From contig UQFN01000007.1 of assembly GCA_900540365.1 (NCBI GenBank), forward strand, positions 24,004-88,003: a stretch of 64,000 bases of DNA. The letters are read 5' to 3'. The translations under genes and the position numbers were made by a program. The notes under the pieces are model-generated. The model ran no database searches. It was not told the DNA's origin and worked only from the letters and a program-made list of their open reading frames with translations. Below, one piece after another: positions 8,571-18,461 of the stretch. The DNA is from an uncultured Mollicutes bacterium. Lineage in GTDB: Bacteria; Bacillota_I; Bacilli_A; RFN20; CAG-826. Numbering within the stretch: the first letter of the stretch is position 1; each line of letters opens with the position of its first letter.

Positions 8571-9118
8571 TAAAGTTTTAAAGCGTTACTTCTTTCTTCA
8601 AATGGATTGAATTTATTTATTCGATCATAATATAAAATACCTTTTAAATGATCGATTTCATGTTGAGCAACAATAGCTAGAAAATTAGTTAATACAATAT
8701 CTTCTTCTTTATCTTTTAATAAATTATAAGCACGAACTGTAATTTTTTGATGACGATATACATAACCACTATGTGGTTTATCAACAGATAAGCAACCTTC
8801 ACCATTTTCTAAATAAGTTAATCGTGCAGATTCACTAATTATTTTTGGATTAACTAAACAATAAGAATGTTCTCTACCTTCACCATCAACTACATAAATT
8901 GCAATCATTTGTTTATTTAAACCAATTTGAGGTGCAGCTAAACCTACTCCGGATTGAATATGATATTTTTCACTTAATTCAGGATCATTAGATATTTTTA
9001 AATATTCCAACATATCTAATAATGTCTGTCTATCTTCATTAGATAAAGGAAGTTCAACTGGAACGCTTGGTTCTCTTAAACTTTTTTTGTTATCTTTTAC
9101 AATTTTAAAAATTTTCAT
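8570..9118 (-). CDS. def: Peptide deformylase
   Basis: A 182-residue metalloprotease that removes the formyl group from nascent N-terminal methionine. All three family motifs are present: GVGLAAPQIG (about 58-67, motif GxGLAAxQ), EGCLSV (about 107-112, metal-binding Cys) and QHEIDHL (about 152-158, the HExxH metal and catalytic residues). The longer, insertion-containing form matches the type 2 deformylases of Gram-positive bacteria. It is monocistronic and convergent with the acyltransferase. Confidence 0.95.
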   Translation of the reverse strand: MKIFKIVKDNKKSLREPSVPVELPLSNEDRQTLLDMLEYLKISNDPELSEKYHIQSGVGLAAPQIGLNKQMIAIYVVDGEGREHSYCLVNPKIISESARLTYLENGEGCLSVDKPHSGYVYRHQKITVRAYNLLKDKEEDIVLTNFLAIVAQHEIDHLKGILYYDRINKFNPFEERSNALKL

Positions 9119-9209
9119 ATTTAAAATTATAAACTATTTGAGGTAAATTGCACTTTATATAATTAAAAATTATTAACAATATTTTAAATATTCAAGTAAA
9201 ATTATAAAT

Positions 9210-10733
9210 ATGAAAATAGCAGTAACTGGTGGAACAGGTAATATTGGTAATGAAGTATTAAAGGCAATTTTACCTTTAGACTTTGTTGATAATGTTAATA
9301 TTTTAGTTCGTAAGAATAAATTAAATTCTAAAAAAATAGTAGAGTTTTGCAAGGAATTTCCTGGAAAATTACAGATTTTTGTTGGCGATATGAATGACAA
9401 AAATACCTTAAAGTCTTTAACAAAAGATGTTGATTTAATAATAAATTTAGCTGCTGTAATACCACCAATTTCTGATAATTTTCCAAAATTAGCAATTGAA
9501 TGTAATGAAATTGGTTTAAATAATCTAGTAGATATTTTAGAGCAAAATAATCAAGAATCTTTATTTATCGATATGTCAAGCGTTGCTGTTTATGGAAATC
9601 GAACAGAAAAGCATCCTTTTGTTGAAGTTGGTGATCCTTTATTAATAAGTGTAGGAGATATCTATGCTTTAACAAAAGTAAGAGCTGAATTTAGGATTCT
9701 TGAATCAAAATTAAAGAAACGGGTTATTTTAAGAGAATCTGCTGTTTTACATGAGAACTTAATGAAAGATAATATGAAAGATGGAATTATGTTTCACACT
9801 TGCTTTAATGCACCTCTTGAATGGATAAGTAGCAAAGACACTGCAATTTTATTTAAAAACATTTGTATCAAATATTATAAAAATGAATTAAATGAGCATA
9901 ATTTTTACAAAAAAGTTTTTAATGTTGGTAATAAACTTAATAGAGTAACAGGATATGAAACATTTAACGAAGGTTTCAAAATGCTTGGAGCTAATTGTGA
10001 TAAATTTTTTGAACCAAATTTTAATGCTTTAAGAAATTTTCATGGAGCATGGTTTAGAGATAGTGATAAATTAAATGAGATGTTTCATTTTCAAAACGAT
10101 GAAATTTCTTCATTTTGGGACAGATTGATAAAAGAAAATAAAATCGTTACTTTAGGAAAGTTTGTTCCAAAAAAATTAATTAAGAAATTTGTGATCGAAC
10201 GATTATTTGAAGATGAAAACTCACCTCGTTATTGGATTAATCACAATGATATTCCTAAAATAAATGCTTATTTTATTAACTTAGATACCTATAATAAGAT
10301 ACCTAAAACATTTGATGAATTTGGATTGTTTTCTAAACAAAGTAACTATCAAGAAATTAAAAATAATGTAAATTATCAAAAAATTAATTTATTTTTTGAC
10401 ACAAACAAAAAAGATGAAGATATTGATATTAATGATTTAATTAATGTTGCTCATGCACATAATGGAAAATTGTTAACAAAAGAATTTAAAAAAGGTGATG
10501 TGTATCAACAATTAACTTGGGAAACTCAAGATAAAGAAATTTTTAAAGCAACTCCTTATACAATTTTACGAGCCGGTCATTGGTACAATCCTAGTTATTA
10601 TAAATATTCATGGGAATTTGATCGTTTAGCTAAGACTGATTTAATTTACAAACAAATCTGGTTTGACTCACGTTTAGAAAGTGAAAATAACTTATATTAT
10701 TTCGATGAAAAATTAAATTTATGTATAAGATAG
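9210..10733 (+). CDS. NAD(P)-dependent epimerase/dehydratase-like (extended SDR) protein
   Basis: A 507-residue protein with an N-terminal Rossmann fold: the nucleotide-binding GGTGNIG motif at residues 7-13, acidic contacts in [13 protein letters not shown] as the strand-4 motif, and an S-x24-YxxxK-like active site (SSVAVYG, then YALTKVRAE at about 151-159). The first 290 residues fit an extended SDR such as a sugar-nucleotide epimerase or reductase. The C-terminal 200 residues, rich in Tyr, Trp and Asn, are not recognised. No ribosome site is visible; TAAAAT at 9197-9202 lies 8 nt before the ATG. Substrate unknown. The gene stands alone upstream of the sugar-import ATPase. Confidence 0.7.
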   Translation: MKIAVTGGTGNIGNEVLKAILPLDFVDNVNILVRKNKLNSKKIVEFCKEFPGKLQIFVGDMNDKNTLKSLTKDVDLIINLAAVIPPISDNFPKLAIECNEIGLNNLVDILEQNNQESLFIDMSSVAVYGNRTEKHPFVEVGDPLLISVGDIYALTKVRAEFRILESKLKKRVILRESAVLHENLMKDNMKDGIMFHTCFNAPLEWISSKDTAILFKNICIKYYKNELNEHNFYKKVFNVGNKLNRVTGYETFNEGFKMLGANCDKFFEPNFNALRNFHGAWFRDSDKLNEMFHFQNDEISSFWDRLIKENKIVTLGKFVPKKLIKKFVIERLFEDENSPRYWINHNDIPKINAYFINLDTYNKIPKTFDEFGLFSKQSNYQEIKNNVNYQKINLFFDTNKKDEDIDINDLINVAHAHNGKLLTKEFKKGDVYQQLTWETQDKEIFKATPYTILRAGHWYNPSYYKYSWEFDRLAKTDLIYKQIWFDSRLESENNLYYFDEKLNLCIR

Positions 10734-10766
10734 GTTAAATAGTTATATATACATTTTTAACCTTTT

Positions 10767-10772
10767 TATAAT
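10767..10772 (+). promoter_or_regulatory. -10 element of the msmX-like operon
   Basis: TATAAT in the gap after the SDR gene, with no good -35. The predicted start near 10779 gives a leader of about 85 nt before the ATG at 10864. Confidence 0.5.
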
Positions 10773-10863
10773 GTTTTTTATTAAAATACATATAGTTTCT
10801 TGCTTTAAAAAAAATATAAATTATAAAATAAAAACAAATAAATTATTACATAGAGGTAAAAGA

Positions 10864-12561
10864 ATGTTTAAGTTTAGAGTCGACGAAAATAAAAGACAAG
10901 AAAAATTGAAACAAAAAGCATTAGAAAATCAACGTGAATATACTTATAAGAAGATGGTTGCTTATGAGAAAATTCATAAAAAGGAGAGAAAAATTGCTCC
11001 TAAAGATTCTTTTATTTCCTTACAACACATAAATAAAATTTATGATAATAAAGTTCAAGCAGTTTATGATTTTAATTTGGAAATTAAAAAACACGAATTT
11101 ATTGTTTTTGTTGGACCTAGTGGATGTGGTAAATCAACAACTCTTAGAATGATTGCTGGTTTAGAAAATATTACTAGTGGCGATTTATATATCGATAAAG
11201 TTTACGCTAATGATTTAGAACCTAAAGACCGTGATATTGCAATGGTTTTCCAAAGCTATGCTCTTTATCCTCATATGAGTGTTAAAGGTAACATGGCTTT
11301 TGGTTTAAAAATTAGAAAAAGACCAACACTAATGGTTGATAAAAACGGAGAACCAAAAAAGGCAATTAATAAAGGCTTAATTAGAGATTTAAAATATGAA
11401 AGAAAAAATCTCATTGCTTATTTAAATGAAAATAAAAATTTAACAGAATTAGAAGCTAAAAACATTAATGAAGGAATTGATGAATTAAATAAGAAAATTG
11501 CTTATTTAGAAACTAATCCAGTTGATGTTTATAAAAATAGACATATTCCAAACGATGAAATAAATAAAAGAGTACTAGAAGCCGCTGATATTTTACAAAT
11601 TAGAGAATATTTAGATCGTAAACCAAAGGCTTTAAGTGGTGGACAATGTCAAAGAGTAGCTCTTGGTAGAGCAATTGTTAGAAATGCTAAAGTATTTTTA
11701 ATGGATGAACCTTTAAGTAACTTAGATGCTAAGTTAAGAGTTCAAATGCGTAGCGAAATTATTGAACTTCATAATAAATTAAAAGCAACAACAATTTATG
11801 TTACCCACGATCAAACTGAAGCTATGACCATGGCAACACGTATTGTTGTTATGAAAGCAGGATATATTCAACAAATTGGTACTCCGGTAGAAATTTATAA
11901 TCATCCTGCAAATATATTTGTTGCAACCTTTATTGGAAGTCCAGCAATGAATTTATTTGAATGTACAATTAAAGATAGTAATTTAAAGTTTGCAGACGGA
12001 ACTACCATTAAGTTACCAAAATGTTTTGTTGATGCTAAAAAAGAATTTTTTGAAAAAGAATATCTAAATGTTTTAAAAGAAAGAGAAGAATTATTAAGTA
12101 ATTTTGTTGAAAGAAATAAAATTTTAGAATCTTTAAAGCTTTTAAAAGAAAAAGAAGTTACTCCTAAAATAACTAAAGAAATTGCTAAATTAGAAAAAGA
12201 TTTACAAGTAGTTTTAGATAGTAATGAACGCTTAACTTATTTAAATGAAGCTATTACTAAGTATGAAGAATATAAAAATTTAAAGGAAATTCCTGTAATT
12301 TTTGGAATTAGACCTGAAGATATTTATGATAGTAGCAAGAACTTAGATAGTGCTTATGTTTCAGAAGCAATTAAAAGTAAAGTTAAAGTTGCTGAATTAA
12401 TGGGCCATGAGTATTTTATTCATTTAGAATTTAATTCAAAACCAATTGTTGCTAAAATAAGTGCGAAACATCTTATCAATGTAGATGATGAATTAAGTTT
12501 TGTATTTGACTTAGAAAGAGCTCATTTATTTGATAAAGTTTCTACTAAATTAATTAAATAA
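10864..12561 (+). CDS. MsmX/UgpC-type sugar ABC importer ATPase with large insertions
   Basis: A 565-residue ATPase that powers carbohydrate ABC importers. Walker [10 protein letters not shown] lies at residues 84-92, the Q-loop in [28 protein letters not shown] at 257-270, Walker [16 protein letters not shown], a switch His in THDQTEAM, and a C-terminal MalK-type TOBE region with [10 protein letters not shown]. Family members are about 370 residues. Here there is an N-terminal extension of about 45 residues, an extra charged helical stretch of about 75 residues between Walker A and the signature, and a predicted coiled-coil insertion in the TOBE region. The start at 10864 is preceded by AGAGG at 10852-10856; upstream in-frame ATGs lie in the leader. 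No other importer ATPase is nearby, so it likely serves the permeases at 14860-16700. Confidence 0.88.
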   Translation: MFKFRVDENKRQEKLKQKALENQREYTYKKMVAYEKIHKKERKIAPKDSFISLQHINKIYDNKVQAVYDFNLEIKKHEFIVFVGPSGCGKSTTLRMIAGLENITSGDLYIDKVYANDLEPKDRDIAMVFQSYALYPHMSVKGNMAFGLKIRKRPTLMVDKNGEPKKAINKGLIRDLKYERKNLIAYLNENKNLTELEAKNINEGIDELNKKIAYLETNPVDVYKNRHIPNDEINKRVLEAADILQIREYLDRKPKALSGGQCQRVALGRAIVRNAKVFLMDEPLSNLDAKLRVQMRSEIIELHNKLKATTIYVTHDQTEAMTMATRIVVMKAGYIQQIGTPVEIYNHPANIFVATFIGSPAMNLFECTIKDSNLKFADGTTIKLPKCFVDAKKEFFEKEYLNVLKEREELLSNFVERNKILESLKLLKEKEVTPKITKEIAKLEKDLQVVLDSNERLTYLNEAITKYEEYKNLKEIPVIFGIRPEDIYDSSKNLDSAYVSEAIKSKVKVAELMGHEYFIHLEFNSKPIVAKISAKHLINVDDELSFVFDLERAHLFDKVSTKLIK

Positions 12562-13892
12562 TGAAAGAAAGAATATTATCAAAATTTCATGATCAAAATG
12601 ATTTAAAAACTAATAAAAAAGTATATATTGCGATACTTGATTGTTTAATATTAATAATTTTTAGTGTAATTTTAACAATTTCTGGATTAGAGTTAATTAA
12701 ACTTAGTCCTCATTATAATGAATTAAATACAACATTAAATGAAGAACGAAATACTTGTTATGATATTACAAGTGAATCAAAGTTGTATACATATATTGAA
12801 GATGAAAATAATGAAAAAACTGTTGAAGATTTAGATATTACTTTTGCTAGATATGCTTATCGTCATATTATTTATGCTTATGAGAAAGATCCTTCAAGTT
12901 TTCTTGAATATAATATTACAATTAAACCTTATGAAGATTTTACTTATGAAGCAGCATCTTTTTATACTGATCAATTAGCTTATTTTTATGTATATTATGT
13001 TCCACTTTATAACGAATATAATGGGCAAACAAATGATATAGTTGATTTTAATAATGTTGAACCTAAACAATATTTTATTAACTTATTAAAAGATCATACT
13101 TATGGAAGTATTTTTGTTTTTGATGATAATAATGAATTACCTTATTTAAGAAGCGAAGTTGCTTTAAATATATATCGTTATTATTTTTTAAATGAAGAAA
13201 GTTTAGAAAATGGTTTAAAAAACTATAATTTTTTAATTTCAACTTTTAAAGCTATTTGGGAAATAGAAGCTAAACAACTTACTTCCTCTTCACGTTATCA
13301 AGAACATTATGTAATTTATAAAGACATTTATCGTACTTTATCAATTTACGTTACTTTAATTTGCTTATTAAGCTATTTAATTTCTTTTTTAATCTTTAAT
13401 TTTTCCATGAAATTTATATTGAAAGATGGAAGAACTTTAGGTTATTTAATTTGTCGAGGTGCTCTAATTTCAAAAGAAGGATATTCTCCTTCCTTCATTG
13501 AAATTTTAATTCGAAGTACTATTGAATTATTTTTCTATTTTGGAAATTTAGTATTTATTTCATATTTTGCTACTGGATTAAATAGTGGATTTTTCTATCC
13601 ACTAGTTGAAATTAATGGAAGTGGTATTAGTATGTTTAGCATTAGTGCGATATTCTTATTAGTTCCAATTATTAATTTATTAACAATTTTAATTCGTAAA
13701 GATAAATTATCATTAATTGATTTAGCTAGTAAAACAAAAAGTATTGATATTAAAAATGTTAACAAGCAACATTTAGAGATTAAGGATAAAAAAGCATATA
13801 CAGAAGAAGACTTAAATCCAAGTGCGATTATTGATAGTAGTAATATCTTAGATTCTTCAAGTTTTAATAATACCGAAAGGAAAAATAAATAA
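12561..13892 (+). CDS. RDD-like polytopic membrane protein
   Basis: A 443-residue protein with a hydrophobic segment near residues 25-47, a long soluble loop to about 255 rich in Tyr and Asp, then three hydrophobic segments at about 258-282, 320-342 and 355-378. Between them lies a KDGRTLGYLICR segment resembling the RDD-family conserved loop, and LSLIDLASKT resembles the RDD ending. The C-terminal tail is polar and Ser/Asn-rich. The ATG overlaps the stop of the upstream ATPase gene (TAATG), so the two are translationally coupled. Function unknown. Coupling suggests a role linked to the importer ATPase, but RDD proteins have no single known activity. Confidence 0.5.
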   Translation: MKERILSKFHDQNDLKTNKKVYIAILDCLILIIFSVILTISGLELIKLSPHYNELNTTLNEERNTCYDITSESKLYTYIEDENNEKTVEDLDITFARYAYRHIIYAYEKDPSSFLEYNITIKPYEDFTYEAASFYTDQLAYFYVYYVPLYNEYNGQTNDIVDFNNVEPKQYFINLLKDHTYGSIFVFDDNNELPYLRSEVALNIYRYYFLNEESLENGLKNYNFLISTFKAIWEIEAKQLTSSSRYQEHYVIYKDIYRTLSIYVTLICLLSYLISFLIFNFSMKFILKDGRTLGYLICRGALISKEGYSPSFIEILIRSTIELFFYFGNLVFISYFATGLNSGFFYPLVEINGSGISMFSISAIFLLVPIINLLTILIRKDKLSLIDLASKTKSIDIKNVNKQHLEIKDKKAYTEEDLNPSAIIDSSNILDSSSFNNTERKNK

Positions 13893-13893
13893 A

Positions 13894-14745
13894 TTAATCT
13901 TTTTTTCGATAAATTGTTGGAGACATTCCAAAATGTTTCTTAAATTCTTTACTAAAATAAAATTGATTTTTATATCCTAAGTTTTCACTAATTTGATTAA
14001 TAGTAAAATCATGATTTTTAATTAATTCTAAAGATTTTGACATCTTTAAATTTATAATATATTGCATTGGAGAAACTCCCATAACACTTTTAAAAAGACG
14101 AGATAAATAAGGAGCAGTAAAATAAAACTCATTAGCAATTTTTTCAATAGTTAAATCACTATCTGTATAATGAACATTAATGTATTTAATTATTTTTGAA
14201 ACAGCAATTGATTGTTTTGTATCGTCGTAATGTTCTTTATAAGCAAAATTTTCAATTAAAATTTTAAAAAAACGGTATAAATAGGAGGTTATTAAGTAAA
14301 AACGAGTTTCATCATTAGCTAAAATATCTTCATTTAACATATTGATAGCAGTTTTAATAATTTCGTTAGAGTTTTCTAAATGAAAAACAAAGTTTTCTTT
14401 AGAATAATTAATTAAATTTAATAAACCTTTTACACTTTCGCCTTCAAATTCAATCCAAGCATAACTCCAAGGATCCTTACGATTTTGTTTATAAGTATAA
14501 TTAGCATGAGGAGGTAAAATAAATATATCTCCTTTTTCTCCTTCAAAAACTTTATTGTTGCTATTTGTAATAATTCCTTTACCATTTAAGATGATATGAA
14601 TAATATAGCAGTTTTTATTACAAAAAATCATGCTTTTAGAGGGACGACATTTTTCATAGCCAATAATCAAAGGCGAGATAGATAAAGATATGCTTCTAGT
14701 TATATATTTCCAATATAATTCGGTTTTTAGGTTAAGATTTTCCAT
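13894..14745 (-). CDS. AraC-family transcriptional regulator (cupin sensor + HTH)
   Basis: A 283-residue regulator with an N-terminal AraC-type cupin sugar-binding domain (GKGIITNSNNKV, then GDIFILPPHANYTYK at about 80-95). A C-terminal double helix-turn-helix spans about residues 185-283: IANEFYFTAPYLSRLFK, then ISENLGYKNQFYFSKEFKKHFG and the terminal P-x-x-Y-R. It is transcribed away from the permease-lipoprotein operon beginning at 14860, the usual arrangement for a local activator of sugar uptake. The inducer cannot be read from sequence. Confidence 0.9.
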   Translation of the reverse strand: MENLNLKTELYWKYITRSISLSISPLIIGYEKCRPSKSMIFCNKNCYIIHIILNGKGIITNSNNKVFEGEKGDIFILPPHANYTYKQNRKDPWSYAWIEFEGESVKGLLNLINYSKENFVFHLENSNEIIKTAINMLNEDILANDETRFYLITSYLYRFFKILIENFAYKEHYDDTKQSIAVSKIIKYINVHYTDSDLTIEKIANEFYFTAPYLSRLFKSVMGVSPMQYIINLKMSKSLELIKNHDFTINQISENLGYKNQFYFSKEFKKHFGMSPTIYRKKD

Positions 14746-14838
14746 ATTTTTATGATAATAGTAAAACTCCGAAATGTCAAAAAAGTATATACATTAGTAA
14801 ATTATCTTTATTCTATTTAAAAGAAAAAATTAATAAAA

Positions 14839-14852
14839 TGAAAGCGCTTACA
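14839..14852 (+). promoter_or_regulatory. cre site (CcpA operator) ahead of the sugar importer operon
   Basis: TGAAAGCGCTTACA matches the catabolite-responsive element consensus TGNAARCGNNNNCA, with the central CG and a near-perfect dyad. It ends 8 nt before the ATG of the first permease gene, a downstream position typical of CcpA repression. Confidence 0.85.
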
Positions 14853-14859
14853 AGGTATT

Positions 14860-15831
14860 ATGGAAACTAGTGAATTAAAATTTAGTCGAGGAGATTTAAT
14901 TAGAAAGCCTAAAGCAAAGAGTCTTTATTCAAAATTAGGAATAACTCTTTTCCTAATGACCTTACCTACAATTGTCTATATTTTCATATTCCATTACATG
15001 CCTTTAGAAGGCTTATTAATTTCTTTTAAAGATTATAATTCTTTCCAAGGAATTTTTGGATCACCTTGGACTTCCATGGGTGGATTTAAACATTTTTATA
15101 CTTTTGTTACTTCACCTAACTTTTTATCAATTTTAAGAAACACTTTAGTTTTATCTTTATTAAGTATTGCTTTTAATAGTATTTTACCTATTATATACGC
15201 TTTATTTTTAAATGAAGTTAGAAATAAAGGTTATAAAAAATTAATCCAATTAATAATGTATGCTCCTTATTTTATATCAGTAGTAGTTTTAGTTGGAATG
15301 TTATTTGTATTCTTTGATGTTGATAGTGGAATCTTTACTAAGATTTTAGTAGCTTTTGGTTTTGATCAACAAAATATGATGGAAAATCCAGATGCATTTG
15401 CAGCAATTTATGTTATTAGTGGAATTTGGCAAGGTTTAGGATGGTGGTCAATTGTTTATATAGGAACATTATCTAATGTTGATCCTAATCTTCATGATGC
15501 TGCTAGAATTGATGGAGCTGGAAGATTTAGAAGAATTTTTTATATTAACTTACCAGCAATTATCCCACTTGCAATAATTATGTTTATTATGTCAATTGGT
15601 AATGTTTTAAATGTTGGCTTTGAAAAAGTCTATTTAATGCAATTATCAACTAACCTAAGTAAGAGTGAAATTATTTCAACTTATGTATATCGTATATCTT
15701 TCCCAGACTATGGGTTACCTCAATATAGCTATGCGACAGCAATTGGTTTATTTAATAGTGCAATTAACATCGTAATTTTATGTATTGCTAACTTTATTTC
15801 TAAGAAAGTTAGTCATAATTCTTTATGGTAA
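14860..15831 (+). CDS. Sugar ABC transporter permease, LplB type
   Basis: A 323-residue inner-membrane permease with six hydrophobic segments. The EAA loop reads NLHDAARIDGAGRFRRIF (about 209-226), followed by INLPAIIPL, the site of contact with the importer ATPase. The long N-terminal region before the first membrane helix and the downstream LplC-like partner place it in the LplB/YteP class of oligosaccharide permeases, which in other Firmicutes carry pectin- or alginate-derived oligosaccharides. AAGG at 14852-14855 is only a weak ribosome site. First gene of a cre-controlled operon. Confidence 0.9.
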   Translation: METSELKFSRGDLIRKPKAKSLYSKLGITLFLMTLPTIVYIFIFHYMPLEGLLISFKDYNSFQGIFGSPWTSMGGFKHFYTFVTSPNFLSILRNTLVLSLLSIAFNSILPIIYALFLNEVRNKGYKKLIQLIMYAPYFISVVVLVGMLFVFFDVDSGIFTKILVAFGFDQQNMMENPDAFAAIYVISGIWQGLGWWSIVYIGTLSNVDPNLHDAARIDGAGRFRRIFYINLPAIIPLAIIMFIMSIGNVLNVGFEKVYLMQLSTNLSKSEIISTYVYRISFPDYGLPQYSYATAIGLFNSAINIVILCIANFISKKVSHNSLW

Positions 15832-16700
15832 ACAATATGAGAAGAAGAATTAATAAAGATAAGTTATTTGATATTATTATTGGCATTTTAATGGGAATTA
15901 TTGCCTTAATTTTCTTGCTTCCTTTAATTCATGTTTTAGCTTGTAGTTTTTCAGATGCTGATGAAGTTTTAAGTGGAAATGTTGGTTTATTCCCAGTTGA
16001 ATTTAGTTTAGATGGATATAAAAAAGTTTTTGAAGAAGATAGTTTATGGCGCGGATTTGCTAATTCTTTACTTTATACATTTATTGGAACTTTAATCCAA
16101 GTTAGTTTACAAATGTTATGTGCATATCCTTTAAGTAGAAGAGACTTTAAAGGAAGAAAATTTATAAATATCTTTTTAGTTTTAACAATGTTTGTTAGTG
16201 GTGGAATGATTCCAACCTTCTTACTTATTTCTCAATTAAGAATGATTAATACGATTTGGGCAATTATTATTCCAGGTTGTGTTAGTGTATTTAATATTAT
16301 TGTTATTAGAACTTATATAGAAACATCAATTCCTTATGAACTTCAAGAAGCTGCGCGAATTGATGGATGTGGAGATTTTGGAATTTTCTTAAGAGTAATT
16401 CTTCCTTTATCTCGTCCAATTATTTTAGTCATGATTTTATATGCTGTTGTTGGATATTGGAATAATTACTTCAACGCTTTGTTATATATTCAAGATAGTT
16501 CTTTATATCCATTACAAAGAGTTTTACAAGATATGTTAGCTAACAATAGTTCATCTATTGGTGGGGATATTGATATCGCTTCAAGTGAACAATTGAAGTA
16601 TGTCACGATTGTAGTTTCAAGTATACCATTACTTGTAGTTTATCCATTCTTCCAAAAATACTTTGAAAAAGGTGTCGTTATGGGAGGAGTTAAAGGATAA
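15825..16700 (+). CDS. Sugar ABC transporter permease, LplC/YtcP type
   Basis: A 291-residue membrane protein, the partner of the LplB-like permease, with six hydrophobic segments and the EAA loop ELQEAARIDGCGDFGIFLRV (about 171-190). It ends FFQKYFEKGVVMGGVKG, the standard terminus of the LplC/YtcP group. The start overlaps the upstream stop by 7 nt. An alternative ATG at 15837, four codons later, is equally possible because neither has a clear ribosome site. Together the two permeases form the import channel. Confidence 0.9.
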   Translation: MVNNMRRRINKDKLFDIIIGILMGIIALIFLLPLIHVLACSFSDADEVLSGNVGLFPVEFSLDGYKKVFEEDSLWRGFANSLLYTFIGTLIQVSLQMLCAYPLSRRDFKGRKFINIFLVLTMFVSGGMIPTFLLISQLRMINTIWAIIIPGCVSVFNIIVIRTYIETSIPYELQEAARIDGCGDFGIFLRVILPLSRPIILVMILYAVVGYWNNYFNALLYIQDSSLYPLQRVLQDMLANNSSSIGGDIDIASSEQLKYVTIVVSSIPLLVVYPFFQKYFEKGVVMGGVKG

Positions 16701-16713
16701 TTGGAGGTTATTT

Positions 16714-18459
16714 ATGAGAAATAAGAAAATAATGAGTTTAACATTTATTAGTGCAGTTAGTGGCTTACTTTTAAGCTTAACTGGATGTGGAAACACTGTT
16801 ACTTATGATATTGATAACTTTTTACCAAATGGTACTGAAGAAAATCCATATCAAATAGTTAAAGAACCAGTAACAATTAAAATATTTGCTCCTCATAGTC
16901 AAGGAAATCCTGAATATGAAACTTTAACCATGTTTAAATATCTTGAAGAAATTACTAATTTAAAATTTGAATTTACAACATGTGATACTAGTGCATATTC
17001 TAATCGTCGTTCAGCTATTTGGAGTGACCCAAATTATAAACCTGATTTATTTTTATTTAATAATCCAATTGCTGAACTAGTGCAATTTCAAGAAAATAAT
17101 TTTAATGCACATGTTCCTTTTAATGATGATAATTACACTGATTCAACTGGTTTAGTTGGTAATGTAATTGAAAATTATATGCCTAACTATAAAGCCTTAC
17201 TTGAAAATAATTTTAATATTAATAAAGAAGTAGAAAGTGCAGTTGACGCTGTTACTTTAAGTGATAATAAAATGTATTCAACTTTAAGTGTTAAGGATGT
17301 TGCTCGAGATATTACTTATAAGATGTTTATTAATGACACTTGGATTGATAATTTAAATGAAGATTATCCTTCACTTAATTTAAAAAATGCAAGTGAAATG
17401 GAAACGATTGATGATTATCTTGAAGTCTTAATTGCTTTTAAAAAATATGATGCTAATCGTAATGGAGATCCTTATGATGAAGTTCCAGTTTCTTCTAAAT
17501 CTCTTGAATATTTAAGAAACTTTATTTTAGCTAGCTATGGATATGTTAGTTATGGTTGCGAATTAGAAAGCGATGGATCAAAATTTACATTTGTTCCAAC
17601 AACTGAAGCTTATCGCAAATATTTAGAAACTGCTTATGATATGTGGAATTATGTTGATGATGCTAATCCATCGAATAAAAATTTAATGGATAATGCTACA
17701 TTTTCTACAACTACTGATTCACAAATGGCAAAAAAAGGAACAAAAGGATTACTTGGTAGTTTTGTTGCTGCCGCCCCATTTATAATTACTGGATATTCTT
17801 CAGAAGGTGGATATGACGAAGAATATGTAACCATTCCTCCTTTAACAAGTTCATATTATCAAGGTGAACCAATCCATTTAGGTTTTGGTTATTTCCAACC
17901 AGATGGAGCATGTATCCCAACAACTTCAATTTATGTTCGTGAAGTTGCTCGTTTACTCGATATTATGTATAGCGAACTTGGTACCCAATTAATTAGTTAT
18001 GGAGTAGAAGGTGTTAATTGGCATTGGGATAATGAAGAACATACTAGTTGGACTTTTGATGTTCCTGAAGAATATAAATCAAATAGTGAAGAATATCGCG
18101 CAACTATTACTCCTAATGTTGGAAGTGCTAGTGCTTTATATTGGAGTAATGATTTTGTAGGAAAAATGAATGATAAAACTATCTCAAGATTAAATGAAAT
18201 GAGTGAAATTTATTTACCATATTTAAAAGATCCTGAACCATCAAATTATAAAATGACAAGTGCTGAATATAGTGAAATTAGTACTATTAAAGCTACTTTA
18301 GATGTTCAACTTGAATATCTTGAATCAAGCATGATTAGAGGAGAAGGTGGAGTTAATCCTCATAATGATAGCGATTGGCAAAGCTTTGTTAATAAGTTAA
18401 ATGGCTATGGCGCTACACGTTTAGAAGAAATTTATAATCAAATGTTAGGAAGATATTAA
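16714..18459 (+). CDS. Extracellular solute-binding lipoprotein of the LplB/LplC importer
   Basis: A 582-residue lipoprotein with signal peptide residues 1-24 and a lipobox ending at C25 (SLTGC). The mature part begins with an acidic linker followed by VTIKIFAPHSQG, the usual first strand of LplA/family-1 binding proteins. This large class binds oligosaccharides at the cell surface and hands them to the permeases. The start at 16714 is set by GGAGG at 16703-16707 and by the signal peptide; an upstream in-frame ATG at 16663 would bury the signal sequence and overlap the permease gene. The C-terminal EYLESSMIRGEGGVN region fits the class. It is the operon's third gene. Confidence 0.9.
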   Translation: MRNKKIMSLTFISAVSGLLLSLTGCGNTVTYDIDNFLPNGTEENPYQIVKEPVTIKIFAPHSQGNPEYETLTMFKYLEEITNLKFEFTTCDTSAYSNRRSAIWSDPNYKPDLFLFNNPIAELVQFQENNFNAHVPFNDDNYTDSTGLVGNVIENYMPNYKALLENNFNINKEVESAVDAVTLSDNKMYSTLSVKDVARDITYKMFINDTWIDNLNEDYPSLNLKNASEMETIDDYLEVLIAFKKYDANRNGDPYDEVPVSSKSLEYLRNFILASYGYVSYGCELESDGSKFTFVPTTEAYRKYLETAYDMWNYVDDANPSNKNLMDNATFSTTTDSQMAKKGTKGLLGSFVAAAPFIITGYSSEGGYDEEYVTIPPLTSSYYQGEPIHLGFGYFQPDGACIPTTSIYVREVARLLDIMYSELGTQLISYGVEGVNWHWDNEEHTSWTFDVPEEYKSNSEEYRATITPNVGSASALYWSNDFVGKMNDKTISRLNEMSEIYLPYLKDPEPSNYKMTSAEYSEISTIKATLDVQLEYLESSMIRGEGGVNPHNDSDWQSFVNKLNGYGATRLEEIYNQMLGRY

Positions 18460-18461
18460 TT

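Noticed and set aside
16663..16713. Upstream start for the solute-binding protein
   Set aside because: It would overlap the permease gene and place 17 residues before the signal peptide; GGAGG precedes the ATG at 16714.
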